Below are positions 1 through 7,398 of a stretch of 35,306 bases of DNA, in pieces. The notes under the pieces are model-generated. The model was not told the origin of the DNA and did no database searches. It saw only the letters and a program-made list of their open reading frames with translations. How positions within the stretch are numbered: position 1 is the stretch's first letter; each line of letters begins with the position of its first letter. The DNA comes from a virus, in IMG/VR virus record IMGVR_UViG_3300042549_002930, positions 1-35,306 of that record; one strand, 5' to 3'. The translations under genes and the position numbers were made by a program.

Positions 1-91
1 AAATTACGCCCAGGATTAAAATAATTGCCATAATACCGAACGCGATAATATTGGCTTTTCTGTTTTCGTTTACTGTAGCTGAATTTTTCAT
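1..91 (-). CDS. 5' part of small membrane protein gene (repeat of 35180-35270)
   Basis: This is the first 30 codons of the 45-residue membrane protein whose full copy lies at 35133-35270. It is seen here only because the circle was opened inside the gene. It is not a second gene. Confidence 0.8.
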   Translation of the reverse strand, partial: MKNSATVNENRKANIIAFGIMAIILILGVI

Positions 92-93
92 AA

Positions 94-127
94 TGAGTGA
101 GTGAGTGAGTGAGTGAGTGAGTGAGTG
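94..127. repeat. Tetranucleotide tandem repeat (TGAG)8.5
   Basis: Eight and a half perfect copies of TGAG start three bases upstream of the start codon (89-91) of the first minus-strand gene, with a putative minus-strand promoter at 140-170 behind them. The repeat therefore lies in the 5' untranslated leader of the first early transcript. The same repeat ends the window at 35273-35306. Short tandem repeats of this kind can change length by slippage. Confidence 0.9.
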
Positions 128-139
128 TTATATGTTATG

Positions 140-170
140 TAAATATATTACAATGATTTGTAAATTGCAA
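140..170 (-). promoter_or_regulatory. Putative early promoter (minus strand)
   Basis: Read on the minus strand, TTGCAATT (TTG at 170-168) is followed 20 bases later by TATATTTA (147-140), close to the Bacteroidota -33/-7 pattern (TTTG...TAnnTTTG). The same arrangement occurs upstream of the gene starting at 33087. It would drive the leftward early genes beginning with the 45-residue membrane protein. The assignment is by pattern only. Confidence 0.5.
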
Positions 171-214
171 GCCTTTGTAATAATATTATTGATTATTTTT
201 TATTTATTTTAGTT

Positions 215-266
215 TACCTTTGGTTTGATTAACCAAAATAAACCTATTTTTTTGTGCATACCTTTG
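215..266 (+). promoter_or_regulatory. Putative promoter(s) for the terminase genes
   Basis: TACCTTTG occurs twice, at 215-222 and 259-266, each an exact match to the Bacteroidota -7 box TAnnTTTG. The second lies only six bases before the terminase small subunit start, which would give an almost leaderless message; the first would give a leader of about 45 bases. No convincing -33 element is visible for the second box. Confidence 0.4.
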
Positions 267-272
267 TAATAT

Positions 273-692
273 ATGGAAAAGAAACAACGAGGAGGAGTGC
301 GACCAAATTCAGGCCGACCGCCTAAGATATTGGAAATCAAGTTGATAGAACAAATGGATGCTATTTGCGTTCCGGATAAAATTTGGGAGGCGCTTTTGTA
401 CAAATGTCAACAAGGCGATACCAACGCGTTAAAACTTTGGCTTTCGTACCGGTTTGGAATGCCAAAGCAACAAATCGACGTGACCAGCAACGGTGATAAG
501 ATCGCGCCGCCTATCCAATGGATCGGCAAAAGAGTTGCGATTGAACAGGCGAAGTTAGTAAGCGACTCGGATCACCAGGACTCGGATCACCTGAGCGTGG
601 ACACGTTGGCCCTCCATGGCTTGGATCACCTGAGCGTAGAAAATTCGGATACCCTGAGCGATCAAAATAATCAATTCGATATTTGGCTATGA
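273..692 (+). CDS. terS: Terminase small subunit (probable)
   Basis: This 139-residue protein begins with a basic stretch followed by GGVRPNSGRPPK (residues 7-18), typical of the DNA-binding N-terminus of small terminase subunits in Bacteroidota phages. It would recognise the packaging site and deliver DNA to the large subunit. The gene sits directly upstream of terL and overlaps it by four bases (ATGA), which supports the role. The last 50 residues are low complexity: a DHLSV-type unit recurs three times, and at DNA level GGATCACCTGAGCGT is repeated exactly at 584-598 and 623-637. That tail is more GC-rich than its surroundings. The function is inferred from position and the N-terminal motif. 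Confidence 0.7.
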   Translation: MEKKQRGGVRPNSGRPPKILEIKLIEQMDAICVPDKIWEALLYKCQQGDTNALKLWLSYRFGMPKQQIDVTSNGDKIAPPIQWIGKRVAIEQAKLVSDSDHQDSDHLSVDTLALHGLDHLSVENSDTLSDQNNQFDIWL

Positions 693-1900
693 TCAACTTG
701 CTAGAAGATTACAAGCCGTTATTCTATGAGCAACCGGATACAAGGTATTATCTTATAACAGGCGGCCGCGGATCGGGTAAATCTTGGACTTTGGCGCTGT
801 TTCTTTTGAATTTAACCTACCAAAAAGGACACGTGATACTTTTTACGCGTTACACCTTAGTGAGTGCATTTATATCCATTATCCCTGAATTTCTAGACAA
901 GATAGAAATCATGGGCAAAGTAAATGACTTTGAAGTAACCCAATCCGAAATCATTAATAAATTGACAGGCTCAAAGATTCTATTTCGTGGAATCAAAACA
1001 AGTTCAGGCGTGAACACTGCAAATCTTAAATCGATCGCTGGTTTATCAACGTGGGTAATTGATGAAGCGGAGGAATTGACAGACCCCGACGTATTCGACA
1101 AAGTGGACTTATCCATACGCGCAAAGGATAACCCAAACCGCGTGATCTTAGTAATGAATCCCGCGTACAAAAGCCATTGGATATATAACGACTTTGTAAA
1201 GAAGAAAAGAGAAGATACTACCTATATTCATACCACATACATAGACAACAAAGAAAATTTATCTGATTCATTTATACAAGCCGCGGAAAAAACCAAAAGA
1301 GAGAATCGCGCGCGATATGAACACCTGTTTTTAGGTACTTGGTTGGACGACGCGGACGGCATGCTATGGAATCGCGCAATAATCGGAAAAGCTAGAATAG
1401 ATGAAGCGCCAAACCTAACAAGGATAATTGTGGCAATCGATCCCGCCGTTACTGCTAATATGCAAAGTGACGAAACGGGCATAATTGTAGTAGGCAAAGA
1501 TAATGAAGGCTTTGGCTATGTTCTCGAAGACCTTAGCGGAAAATATAGCCCGAACCATTGGGCAAAGGTAGCCAACGACGCCGCGTTTAGGTGGAACGCT
1601 GATTGCATAGTAGCTGAGAAGAATCAAGGTGGCGACATGGTAGAAGCTGTATTAAAGTCTCAAGGAATGAATTTTAGGGTAAAGCTAGTAACCGCGACAA
1701 AGGGAAAGTATGTTAGAGCGGAACCCGTTTATTCATTATACGAGCAAGGGCAAATATATCACGTTGGAAGTTTCCCTATCTTAGAATCGCAAATGGTTAC
1801 ATTTAATCCCGACAAGGGAAAATCACCCGATCGAGTAGATGCGCTTGTTTGGGGTTTAACTGAATTAATGGTAAAAAACAATTTTATATTCTCAATATGA
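689..1900 (+). CDS. terL: Terminase large subunit
   Basis: This 403-residue ATP-driven DNA packaging motor binds the portal vertex and cuts concatemers. A Walker A motif GGRGSGKS lies at residues 25-32 and Walker B WVIDEAEE at about 122-129. The C-terminal RNase H-like nuclease shows the expected acidic residues: Asp251 in AIDPA, Glu311 in VAEKN, and Asp381/Asp384 in SPDRVDAL. Length and layout fit the Terminase_3/Terminase_6C families. A TTG at 683 is in frame, but the ATG at 689 forms the typical four-base overlap with terS and is preferred. The stop overlaps the start of the next small gene, again as ATGA. Confidence 0.95.
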   Translation: MINLLEDYKPLFYEQPDTRYYLITGGRGSGKSWTLALFLLNLTYQKGHVILFTRYTLVSAFISIIPEFLDKIEIMGKVNDFEVTQSEIINKLTGSKILFRGIKTSSGVNTANLKSIAGLSTWVIDEAEELTDPDVFDKVDLSIRAKDNPNRVILVMNPAYKSHWIYNDFVKKKREDTTYIHTTYIDNKENLSDSFIQAAEKTKRENRARYEHLFLGTWLDDADGMLWNRAIIGKARIDEAPNLTRIIVAIDPAVTANMQSDETGIIVVGKDNEGFGYVLEDLSGKYSPNHWAKVANDAAFRWNADCIVAEKNQGGDMVEAVLKSQGMNFRVKLVTATKGKYVRAEPVYSLYEQGQIYHVGSFPILESQMVTFNPDKGKSPDRVDALVWGLTELMVKNNFIFSI

Positions 1901-2061
1901 CAAAAGAAACAATTGCCGCGCTTATCTTAATGTTTATCACTTATCTATTGATTGTCTTTGTAACCTTGGATTTTAATCCTCTCACATGGCATTGGAGCGC
2001 TCGCGCTGTTATGGTAGTAGCTTGGTTTTACGGTGTTACATTTTTAGAAAAGAATAAATAA
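1897..2061 (+). CDS. Small membrane protein, unknown
   Basis: A 54-residue ORF starts in a four-base overlap with terL and ends just before the promoter-like unit at 2063. Two hydrophobic stretches (about residues 6-24 and 36-50) are separated by a short polar loop, so it is predicted to cross the inner membrane twice. The position between terminase and portal and the tight coupling suggest it is translated. No family is recognised and no function can be given. Confidence 0.6.
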   Translation: MTKETIAALILMFITYLLIVFVTLDFNPLTWHWSARAVMVVAWFYGVTFLEKNK

Positions 2062-2062
2062 G

Positions 2063-2086
2063 TATATTTGTTAAAACGAATAAGCT
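2063..2086 (+). promoter_or_regulatory. Late promoter plus conserved leader, copy 1
   Basis: TATATTTG (2063-2070) matches the Bacteroidota -7 box and is followed by the 16-base leader TTAAAACGAATAAGCT up to the portal ATG. The same unit with the same 16-base spacing precedes the prohead protease and the major tail protein, and a looser form precedes the lysis genes. Confidence 0.65.
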
Positions 2087-3469
2087 ATGCTATTAAAGGC
2101 TCTAAGGTCATACATTACTCCAACGGTTATTTCGACACCTCAGAAACCCGATGTAAACCTACTCAATCAAATACTTTATGGCCAATTTACGGCCTCCACG
2201 ATGGTAGTTTGGTATGACTCAAACCAGCAAACTTTTATTGACAAGGGTTACAAAGGTAATGCACTTGTTTACTCAATTATTCGAAAGATAGCCGAGAAAG
2301 GCAAGCAATGCCCGACATACGTTTACAAAGAGACTGAATCGGCTAAAAAATACAGAGGCGGAAAATACAACTCGAAGGAATTAAACAGATTGCAAAGCAT
2401 AGCATTTCGTAAGAAGGAACTTGAAGATGTAAGTTATAGTGATCCAGTAAGCCAGTTGATTAAGAACCCTAATCCAATGCAAACTTGGGCGGAGTTTCTT
2501 GATTCTATGCTAACGTGGTACAATACTAGCGGCGAGATATTTGTTTACGGATTCGCTCCACAGGATGGACTAAATAAAGGCAAAATTAAGGAGATGTATA
2601 TTTTGCCGTCTAACTATGTTGAGATTGTGGCTGGTAGTCTCTTTGAGCCTGTGAGAGGTTACAAATTGATAATTGGTGATCAGAACATTGAAATTCCAGC
2701 GAATGAAGTTTTGCATATTAAAACCACGAATCTAACTTGGGATTTAAATGGGGCTCAACTTCGTGGAATGCCTCCACTGTTGGCTGGCTTAACTACGTTA
2801 CAGGCAAATAACGAAGCGACAGAGGCAAAGCAGAAGACTTTCCAGAATGGAGGCGCAAAAGGAATTATTTCTCCGAATATCACAAACCCTGAGTTTTGGC
2901 CATCTCCTGATCAACGCGCTAAGATGGATGAGCGGATAGATGAGAGGATAAACGGTAATAAGAACCTAAATAAGATTGTTGCATCTTCAATTCCTTTGCG
3001 TTACGATGCAATTGGATTGTCGCCAGTTGCGATGGATATTATCAACTCTCAGAACATGGATTTGCAAACTCTTTGCGGTTTGTGGGGAGTTAATCCTGTA
3101 TTGTTTACATCTAACGCTACCTATGCCAATTTGGAAGGTGCACAGAAGGCTTTGGTTACAGATGTCATTATGCCACAGTTGCAAATGATTGAGGAGAAGT
3201 TTACGCAATGGCTAGGCAAGTCTTACGGCATGGATTATGTTTTAGACTTTGATATTTCATCATTCTCGGAGTTACAACCAGATGTGCAGGTTATTTTGGA
3301 TACCTATGGGAAATCTCCATACTTTACGGGTAACGAAGTTAGAAGCCTATTGAACTGGCACGCTAGCGAAGACCCAGCGATGGATGTTCATTGGATTCCT
3401 AACAACGTACTTCCAAGCGATGAGGCACTAGGAAACGCTACAACGGACTTTGTGGATTTCCAAGCATAA
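2087..3469 (+). CDS. Portal protein
   Basis: This 460-residue HK97-type portal forms the dodecameric ring at the head vertex through which DNA enters and to which the tail connector binds. The N-terminal half contains the family pattern NALVYSIIRKIAEKG (about residues 60-75), a central region with PNPMQTWAEFLDSML, and a C-terminal SSIPLRYDAIGLSPVAMDI segment followed by the stem/clip region. The length is normal for the family. It follows terL directly and is preceded by the conserved late-promoter unit. MuF and protease genes follow, as in the standard packaging module. Confidence 0.92.
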   Translation: MLLKALRSYITPTVISTPQKPDVNLLNQILYGQFTASTMVVWYDSNQQTFIDKGYKGNALVYSIIRKIAEKGKQCPTYVYKETESAKKYRGGKYNSKELNRLQSIAFRKKELEDVSYSDPVSQLIKNPNPMQTWAEFLDSMLTWYNTSGEIFVYGFAPQDGLNKGKIKEMYILPSNYVEIVAGSLFEPVRGYKLIIGDQNIEIPANEVLHIKTTNLTWDLNGAQLRGMPPLLAGLTTLQANNEATEAKQKTFQNGGAKGIISPNITNPEFWPSPDQRAKMDERIDERINGNKNLNKIVASSIPLRYDAIGLSPVAMDIINSQNMDLQTLCGLWGVNPVLFTSNATYANLEGAQKALVTDVIMPQLQMIEEKFTQWLGKSYGMDYVLDFDISSFSELQPDVQVILDTYGKSPYFTGNEVRSLLNWHASEDPAMDVHWIPNNVLPSDEALGNATTDFVDFQA

Positions 3470-3472
3470 GAA

Positions 3473-4240
3473 ATGAATAAAATAAATTACTCTAAGGTTA
3501 GAAGGTCGGCGCAAGCGGATTTGAAGAAATACGAACGCCTTGGAGTAAAAATATTTACTGAGGCATTGAAGGAGCAAGCTAAGCCAGTTGTGCCGTTGTT
3601 GCCGATGCAAGATGCTTATGTAAAGTTCTATCAGGCAGTATTTGTTGATTCTGCGACTAAAGAGTTTAATCGGATTCGTCTGGACAATAGAGAGAAGAAG
3701 TTTCTGCCAGATGGTTTTTTTCTTAGCACGTGGCTTGAGTTTATAAAGAATTGGGTAATTGTTAATTTAGGTCAGTTAATATTTGATGTAACGGACACTA
3801 GTCAGAAAAAAGTTAACGAGATAGTTGCTCAAGGTATTGAGGATGGATTAAACCCTAGACAGATTGAAGAGTTGTTGGTTGAGCAGATTCCCGATATAAA
3901 AAGAGCTAGGGCAATTGCTAGGACTGAAGCTACAAGAGCTTACAATGAGGGAAAGAAGCGTTCTGCTCAAGATTGGGCCAATCAGACAGGAACTCAGCTA
4001 TGGAAGATATGGATTCATGGAGGAGCTAAAGAGCCTAGGATTCAGCACATACAAGCACAGAATAAACCGGTAAGATTTGATCAGCCGTTTGTGTTTTTTA
4101 CGAATGGAGTTCAGGTATTGATGGACAAGCCTGGCGATTTAAACGGAGGAGCTGCTCAAACTATAAACTGCTCATGTGTAGTGGTTTACGTTTCAGAATC
4201 CTACGCTAGAAGGTATTTTAAGGATACATTTGTTCTGTAA
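3473..4240 (+). CDS. MuF-like minor head protein
   Basis: This 255-residue protein has the Phage Mu F-like head morphogenesis pattern. An internal helical segment with RAIARTEATRAYNEG (about residues 145-160) is followed by WIHGGAKEPR and a C-terminal NCSC motif (the family's NCxC). It would be a minor head component bound near the portal. The start is three bases after the portal stop, so the two are probably translated together. The N-terminal 90 residues are less conserved-looking. No extra toxin domain, as seen in some MuF proteins, is visible. Confidence 0.85.
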   Translation: MNKINYSKVRRSAQADLKKYERLGVKIFTEALKEQAKPVVPLLPMQDAYVKFYQAVFVDSATKEFNRIRLDNREKKFLPDGFFLSTWLEFIKNWVIVNLGQLIFDVTDTSQKKVNEIVAQGIEDGLNPRQIEELLVEQIPDIKRARAIARTEATRAYNEGKKRSAQDWANQTGTQLWKIWIHGGAKEPRIQHIQAQNKPVRFDQPFVFFTNGVQVLMDKPGDLNGGAAQTINCSCVVVYVSESYARRYFKDTFVL

Positions 4241-4270
4241 GCAGTTTTGTTTGTTAATTTTATTTATTTG

Positions 4271-4294
4271 TATATTTGTCTAAACGAATAAGCA
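4271..4294 (+). promoter_or_regulatory. Late promoter plus conserved leader, copy 2
   Basis: TATATTTG (4271-4278) is followed by TCTAAACGAATAAGCA and the ATG of the prohead protease, matching copies 1 and 3 except for two changed bases near the start of the leader. TTTG-rich sequence about 20 bases upstream could serve as a -33 element. Confidence 0.65.
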
Positions 4295-5317
4295 ATGCTA
4301 GACAAAGCCGAGCAAACGTATTCCGATTATCCCGAGGCGGTTAGAAATAATGCCAAAAGAGTTTTGAAATATGTTGATGAGAACGGATGGGGGCCATGTG
4401 GTACTCCGGTCGGAAAGCAGAGGGCAAATCAGCTTGCAAACGGCGAGGGTATTTCGGTTGATACGATTAAAAGAATGTTTAGCTATCTTAGCAGACATGA
4501 AGTTGATTTAGAATCTTCTTCATCTTATTCTGATGGTTGTGGTCTATTGATGTACGATGCATGGGGGGGTAGGGCTGCTTTAACTTGGAGTAGGAATAAA
4601 TTAAAGGAATTAGAAAAGACTAGCGATATGGGTTTTGTAAAAAAAGGATTAAACCAAGGCTTTACAGATAGTGACATGAAACAAGGGATTGTTTCGGGTT
4701 ACTTTGCTGTTTTCGGTAACAAAGACCTCGATGGCGATATTATTGAGGCAGGAGCGTTTACCAAGACAGTAATGGAGCGTGGCCCTCAAGGAAAGCAGTT
4801 AATCAAGTATTTGCTAGATCACGATAAAAACAAAGTTGTCGCAAAAATCAACAATCTTTACGAAGATAATAAAGGCTTGCGTTACGAGGCTAAAATTGGT
4901 AGCCATGCTGCTGGAGCGGACTTTCAGAAGATGATTGAGAGCGAATTGATAAATCAGCACTCATTTGGATTTAGAACTATTAAAGAGCAGTTCGACCAAC
5001 AGGCAAAAGCCAACCTAATTAAGGAAGTAATGATGTATGAAGGCTCAGCAGTCCAATTCTTGGGTGCTAATCCTGAAACTACGTTTATAGACCTTAAAAG
5101 CGAAGCGGACGCGTTTGAATATCTTGAAAGACTTGAGAAGTTTGTAAAGACGTCAGATGCAACCGATGAAACACTTGAAAAACTAGAAAATCAACTTAAA
5201 TCACTTTTGGAGTTTCTAAAGCCAGCCTCGCCTACTTTGGAGATTAAAGAAGCCGAGCCCGTAGATATAATAACAATTAACGAACTTAAAAAACAATTTG
5301 AATCATGGAAAATCTAA
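4295..5317 (+). CDS. Prohead protease with an extra N-terminal domain
   Basis: This 340-residue protein has two parts. Residues 1 to about 110 carry a conserved-looking domain (YPEAVRNNAKR, VGKQRANQLANGEGIS, TIKRMFSYLSRHE, AWGGRAAL) that I recall fused to or beside capsid proteases in other phages, function unknown. Residues 120 to about 265 form an HK97-type serine protease (peptidase U35): His176 in LLDHDKN and Ser223 in QHSFGFR are the likely catalytic pair. It would remove the scaffold-like N-terminus of the capsid protein during maturation. The last 75 residues are charged and probably helical. The stop overlaps the capsid gene start by 13 bases. A G-tract (4563-4569) lies within the N-terminal domain. 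Confidence 0.88.
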   Translation: MLDKAEQTYSDYPEAVRNNAKRVLKYVDENGWGPCGTPVGKQRANQLANGEGISVDTIKRMFSYLSRHEVDLESSSSYSDGCGLLMYDAWGGRAALTWSRNKLKELEKTSDMGFVKKGLNQGFTDSDMKQGIVSGYFAVFGNKDLDGDIIEAGAFTKTVMERGPQGKQLIKYLLDHDKNKVVAKINNLYEDNKGLRYEAKIGSHAAGADFQKMIESELINQHSFGFRTIKEQFDQQAKANLIKEVMMYEGSAVQFLGANPETTFIDLKSEADAFEYLERLEKFVKTSDATDETLEKLENQLKSLLEFLKPASPTLEIKEAEPVDIITINELKKQFESWKI

Positions 5318-6576
5318 CAATCGACGCCGTAAAGGCAGTCATTGCAGAGGCTGGCGAGGCTCTTAAGGCAAAGGCTAGTAATGCAGAAGTGAAAGCTAAC
5401 GAAGCTTTCGAAAAGGCTGAGAGCTTACTTAAGTCTCTTAGCGGTGTAGTAACTAAGGAAGAAGCTGCTGAGATGCAAAAGCAACTTGACAAGCTTGACA
5501 TTGCAATGCAGAAGAATGCAGTAGAGAAAGAAGTTAGCGGTGAAGATTTCAAGACTGCTTTCATGAAGGCTTATGCTCCAGTACAAGCTGAAATCGAAAG
5601 ATTGAAGTCTGAGCCTAACGCTCGTCTTAAAGCTCCTTTGGTATTTGAAATTAACGAGAAGTCAGTTGGAACCATTACTTTGGCTTCTACAATCGCTAAC
5701 GAAGCGTCTTCTGGACAAGTAACAATCTCCGAGTTTACTGGTGTTGTTTCTCCTATCCGTCAGCGTTTGTTGGTTTACCTTGCTAACGCAAGTGTTGGAG
5801 CAATCGGAACTCAGTATGCAGTATGGGTTGAAGAATACGATCAGCAAGGAACTCCAGTAATGATTGGCGAAGGTGTTGAGAAAACTCAAATCGACGTTCA
5901 ATACAAAGAGCAGAGAGCTAAGGTTGAGAAAATCGGTGTACACATGAAGGTTTCTATGGAAATGTTGGAAGATGCTGCTTACTTGGCTTCTTACATCCAA
6001 ACCAATGGTGTGAAGCGTGTTGAGACTGTAATCGAAAACCAATTGTTTACTGGTAACGGAACTTCTCCACAGCTTGCTGGTTTGCTTTCTAAGTCTACCA
6101 CTTTCACTGGCGGTTCAATGGCTGGTGGTGTTGAGTCTGCTACTAACTGGGATGTTATCCACGGAATTATCGCTCAAGTAAGAGCTGCTAACGGAACTGC
6201 TACAGGAGTATTTGTTGAGACTGGACAGTATCACTTGATGCTTTCTGAGAAGGATGCAGAGAAGCAATATATCTTGCCAGCTGGCGTTACTTTCAACGCA
6301 CAAGGTGGAATTACTGCTTGGGGTGTAAACATTATCCCAACCAACGCTTTGACTGGAACTGCTGCTAACTTTGTAGGTGGTGACCTTTCAGTTATCAACG
6401 TACGTTTGAGAAGCGGTTTGCAGGTAGCTATCGGAGAGTCTGGCGATGACTTCATCGACAACTTGAAGACTGTAAGAATTGAGCAGCGTTTGGTGCAGTT
6501 TATCTCTGCTAACGATACTCCAGTATTGGTTAAAGGAACTTTTGCAGCTGCAAAGGCTATCCTTGAAACTACTTAA
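5305..6576 (+). CDS. Major capsid protein (HK97 fold)
   Basis: This 423-residue shell protein starts with about 110 residues of Ala/Glu/Lys-rich coiled coil that serves as an internal scaffold (delta domain) and should be cleaved by the preceding protease. The mature part begins around residue 115 and shows family segments such as SPIRQRLLVYLANAS, KIGVHMKVSMEMLEDA, and VIENQLFTGNGTSPQLAGLL (the axial/P-loop region). Codon use is strongly biased and less AT-rich than in the next genes, as expected for the most expressed gene. It is followed at once by a strong terminator. Confidence 0.93.
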   Translation: MENLTIDAVKAVIAEAGEALKAKASNAEVKANEAFEKAESLLKSLSGVVTKEEAAEMQKQLDKLDIAMQKNAVEKEVSGEDFKTAFMKAYAPVQAEIERLKSEPNARLKAPLVFEINEKSVGTITLASTIANEASSGQVTISEFTGVVSPIRQRLLVYLANASVGAIGTQYAVWVEEYDQQGTPVMIGEGVEKTQIDVQYKEQRAKVEKIGVHMKVSMEMLEDAAYLASYIQTNGVKRVETVIENQLFTGNGTSPQLAGLLSKSTTFTGGSMAGGVESATNWDVIHGIIAQVRAANGTATGVFVETGQYHLMLSEKDAEKQYILPAGVTFNAQGGITAWGVNIIPTNALTGTAANFVGGDLSVINVRLRSGLQVAIGESGDDFIDNLKTVRIEQRLVQFISANDTPVLVKGTFAAAKAILETT

Positions 6577-6602
6577 TAGTGTTTTGTGTTTGTGTTTAGT
6601 AT

Positions 6603-6634
6603 AAAAGGGCGAGAAATTTTCTCGCCTTTTTTTT
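6603..6634 (+). terminator. Rho-independent terminator after capsid gene
   Basis: A perfect nine-base stem GGCGAGAAA/TTTCTCGCC (6608-6616 with 6618-6626) is followed by eight T residues. It separates the capsid gene from the glycosyltransferase cassette and would let capsid mRNA accumulate. Confidence 0.9.
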
Positions 6635-6679
6635 GTTTAACCTGTTTAAAATCATTTACTTTAAAATAAATAATAAGAT

Positions 6680-6856
6680 ATGGCAAATTTTACAATGTGT
6701 AAGCCTCAAAGATGCAAACTAAAATTATCCTGCCTTCGCTTTACTGCTAAGCCAAGCGAAATACAAGTTTACTTTGGCCAAGAGCCAAGTAATCCAAATG
6801 GGACTTATTGCGAAATGTATTTTAAGAAAAATTGTAAGCCTTGCGGCGAAATCTAA
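6680..6856 (+). CDS. Cys-rich mini-protein, paralogue of 24143-24343
   Basis: A 58-residue protein with six Cys (7, 12, 18, 44, 52, 55). The C-x4-C-x5-C arrangement, the following RFTAKPSE, and a CEMY near residue 44 are shared with the 66-residue protein on the opposite strand at 24143-24343, so the two are clearly homologous within this genome. The cysteines suggest a small metal-binding (zinc-ribbon-like) fold. It opens the methyltransferase/glycosyltransferase cassette, two bases before the methyltransferase start, and is the first gene after the capsid terminator. Its role is unknown. Confidence 0.75.
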   Translation: MANFTMCKPQRCKLKLSCLRFTAKPSEIQVYFGQEPSNPNGTYCEMYFKKNCKPCGEI

Positions 6857-6858
6857 TT

Positions 6859-7398
6859 ATGAAAAAACCTACAAAAAAAACGCTTAATTCAATTGACATG
6901 ATTAAAATCATGGAATCAATTCCAAATGATGACACCAATTTTCAATATATAGATATGAAAGCTGGAGAAGAGCATTATAGATTACTTACCTGGATTGGTG
7001 GCCAGGTAAAAGGTAATATTATGGAATTAGGGACTTTTAGAGGACATTCAGCTCTTTGTCTCTCTAAATCAGGAAACAAGGTATTTAGCTATGATGTTCA
7101 AGATTATATTTCTTTAAATGATAAGCCTGAGAATGTTACGTTTTCAATAATGGAAAATGGTCATAAATTTATTGATGATTCTTTTGATTTATTGTTTATT
7201 GACACAATGCATGATGGAATTTACGAACAGGAAGTATTAAACCATTTAAGAAAAATTAAATGGAAAGGAATAGTTTTAATGGATGATATTGTGCTTTTTG
7301 ATGAGCTTTCTAAACTTTGGGAACAAATTCCAGAACAGAAAGCAGATTGGACAGATATTGGTCATCATTCAGGTACAGGAATAATTTGGTTTAAATGA
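6859..7398 (+). CDS. Class I SAM-dependent methyltransferase
   Basis: A 179-residue protein with a Rossmann-type SAM-binding motif MELGTFRGHSAL (about residues 55-66), an acidic post-motif in SYDVQD (about 77-82), LLFIDTMHDG (111-120) and GIVLMDDI (137-144). This matches Methyltransf_24-like enzymes that often act on sugars or small molecules rather than DNA. The ATG at 6859 follows the previous stop by two bases and is better than the upstream TTG. The end overlaps the first glycosyltransferase by four bases. It probably finishes or modifies a glycan made by the next three genes; the substrate cannot be told from sequence. Confidence 0.75.
   Translation: MKKPTKKTLNSIDMIKIMESIPNDDTNFQYIDMKAGEEHYRLLTWIGGQVKGNIMELGTFRGHSALCLSKSGNKVFSYDVQDYISLNDKPENVTFSIMENGHKFIDDSFDLLFIDTMHDGIYEQEVLNHLRKIKWKGIVLMDDIVLFDELSKLWEQIPEQKADWTDIGHHSGTGIIWFK

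Larger units (their letters stand above)
1..127. repeat. Terminal direct repeat, left copy (circular overlap)
   Basis: Bases 1-127 are identical to 35180-35306. The length of exactly 127 is a common largest k-mer in short-read assemblers, so this is best read as the overlap of a circular assembly rather than a physical terminal repeat. The non-redundant genome would be 35,179 bp. Confidence 0.95.

Noticed and set aside
1-127. Physical direct terminal repeat of a linear phage chromosome
   Set aside because: Its length equals a common assembler k-mer and it begins within a gene and ends within a simple repeat; circular overlap is the simpler explanation.
5662-6042. 126-codon minus-strand frame inside the capsid gene
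   Set aside because: Antisense shadow of a highly biased gene; no start context and the plus-strand capsid protein is certain.
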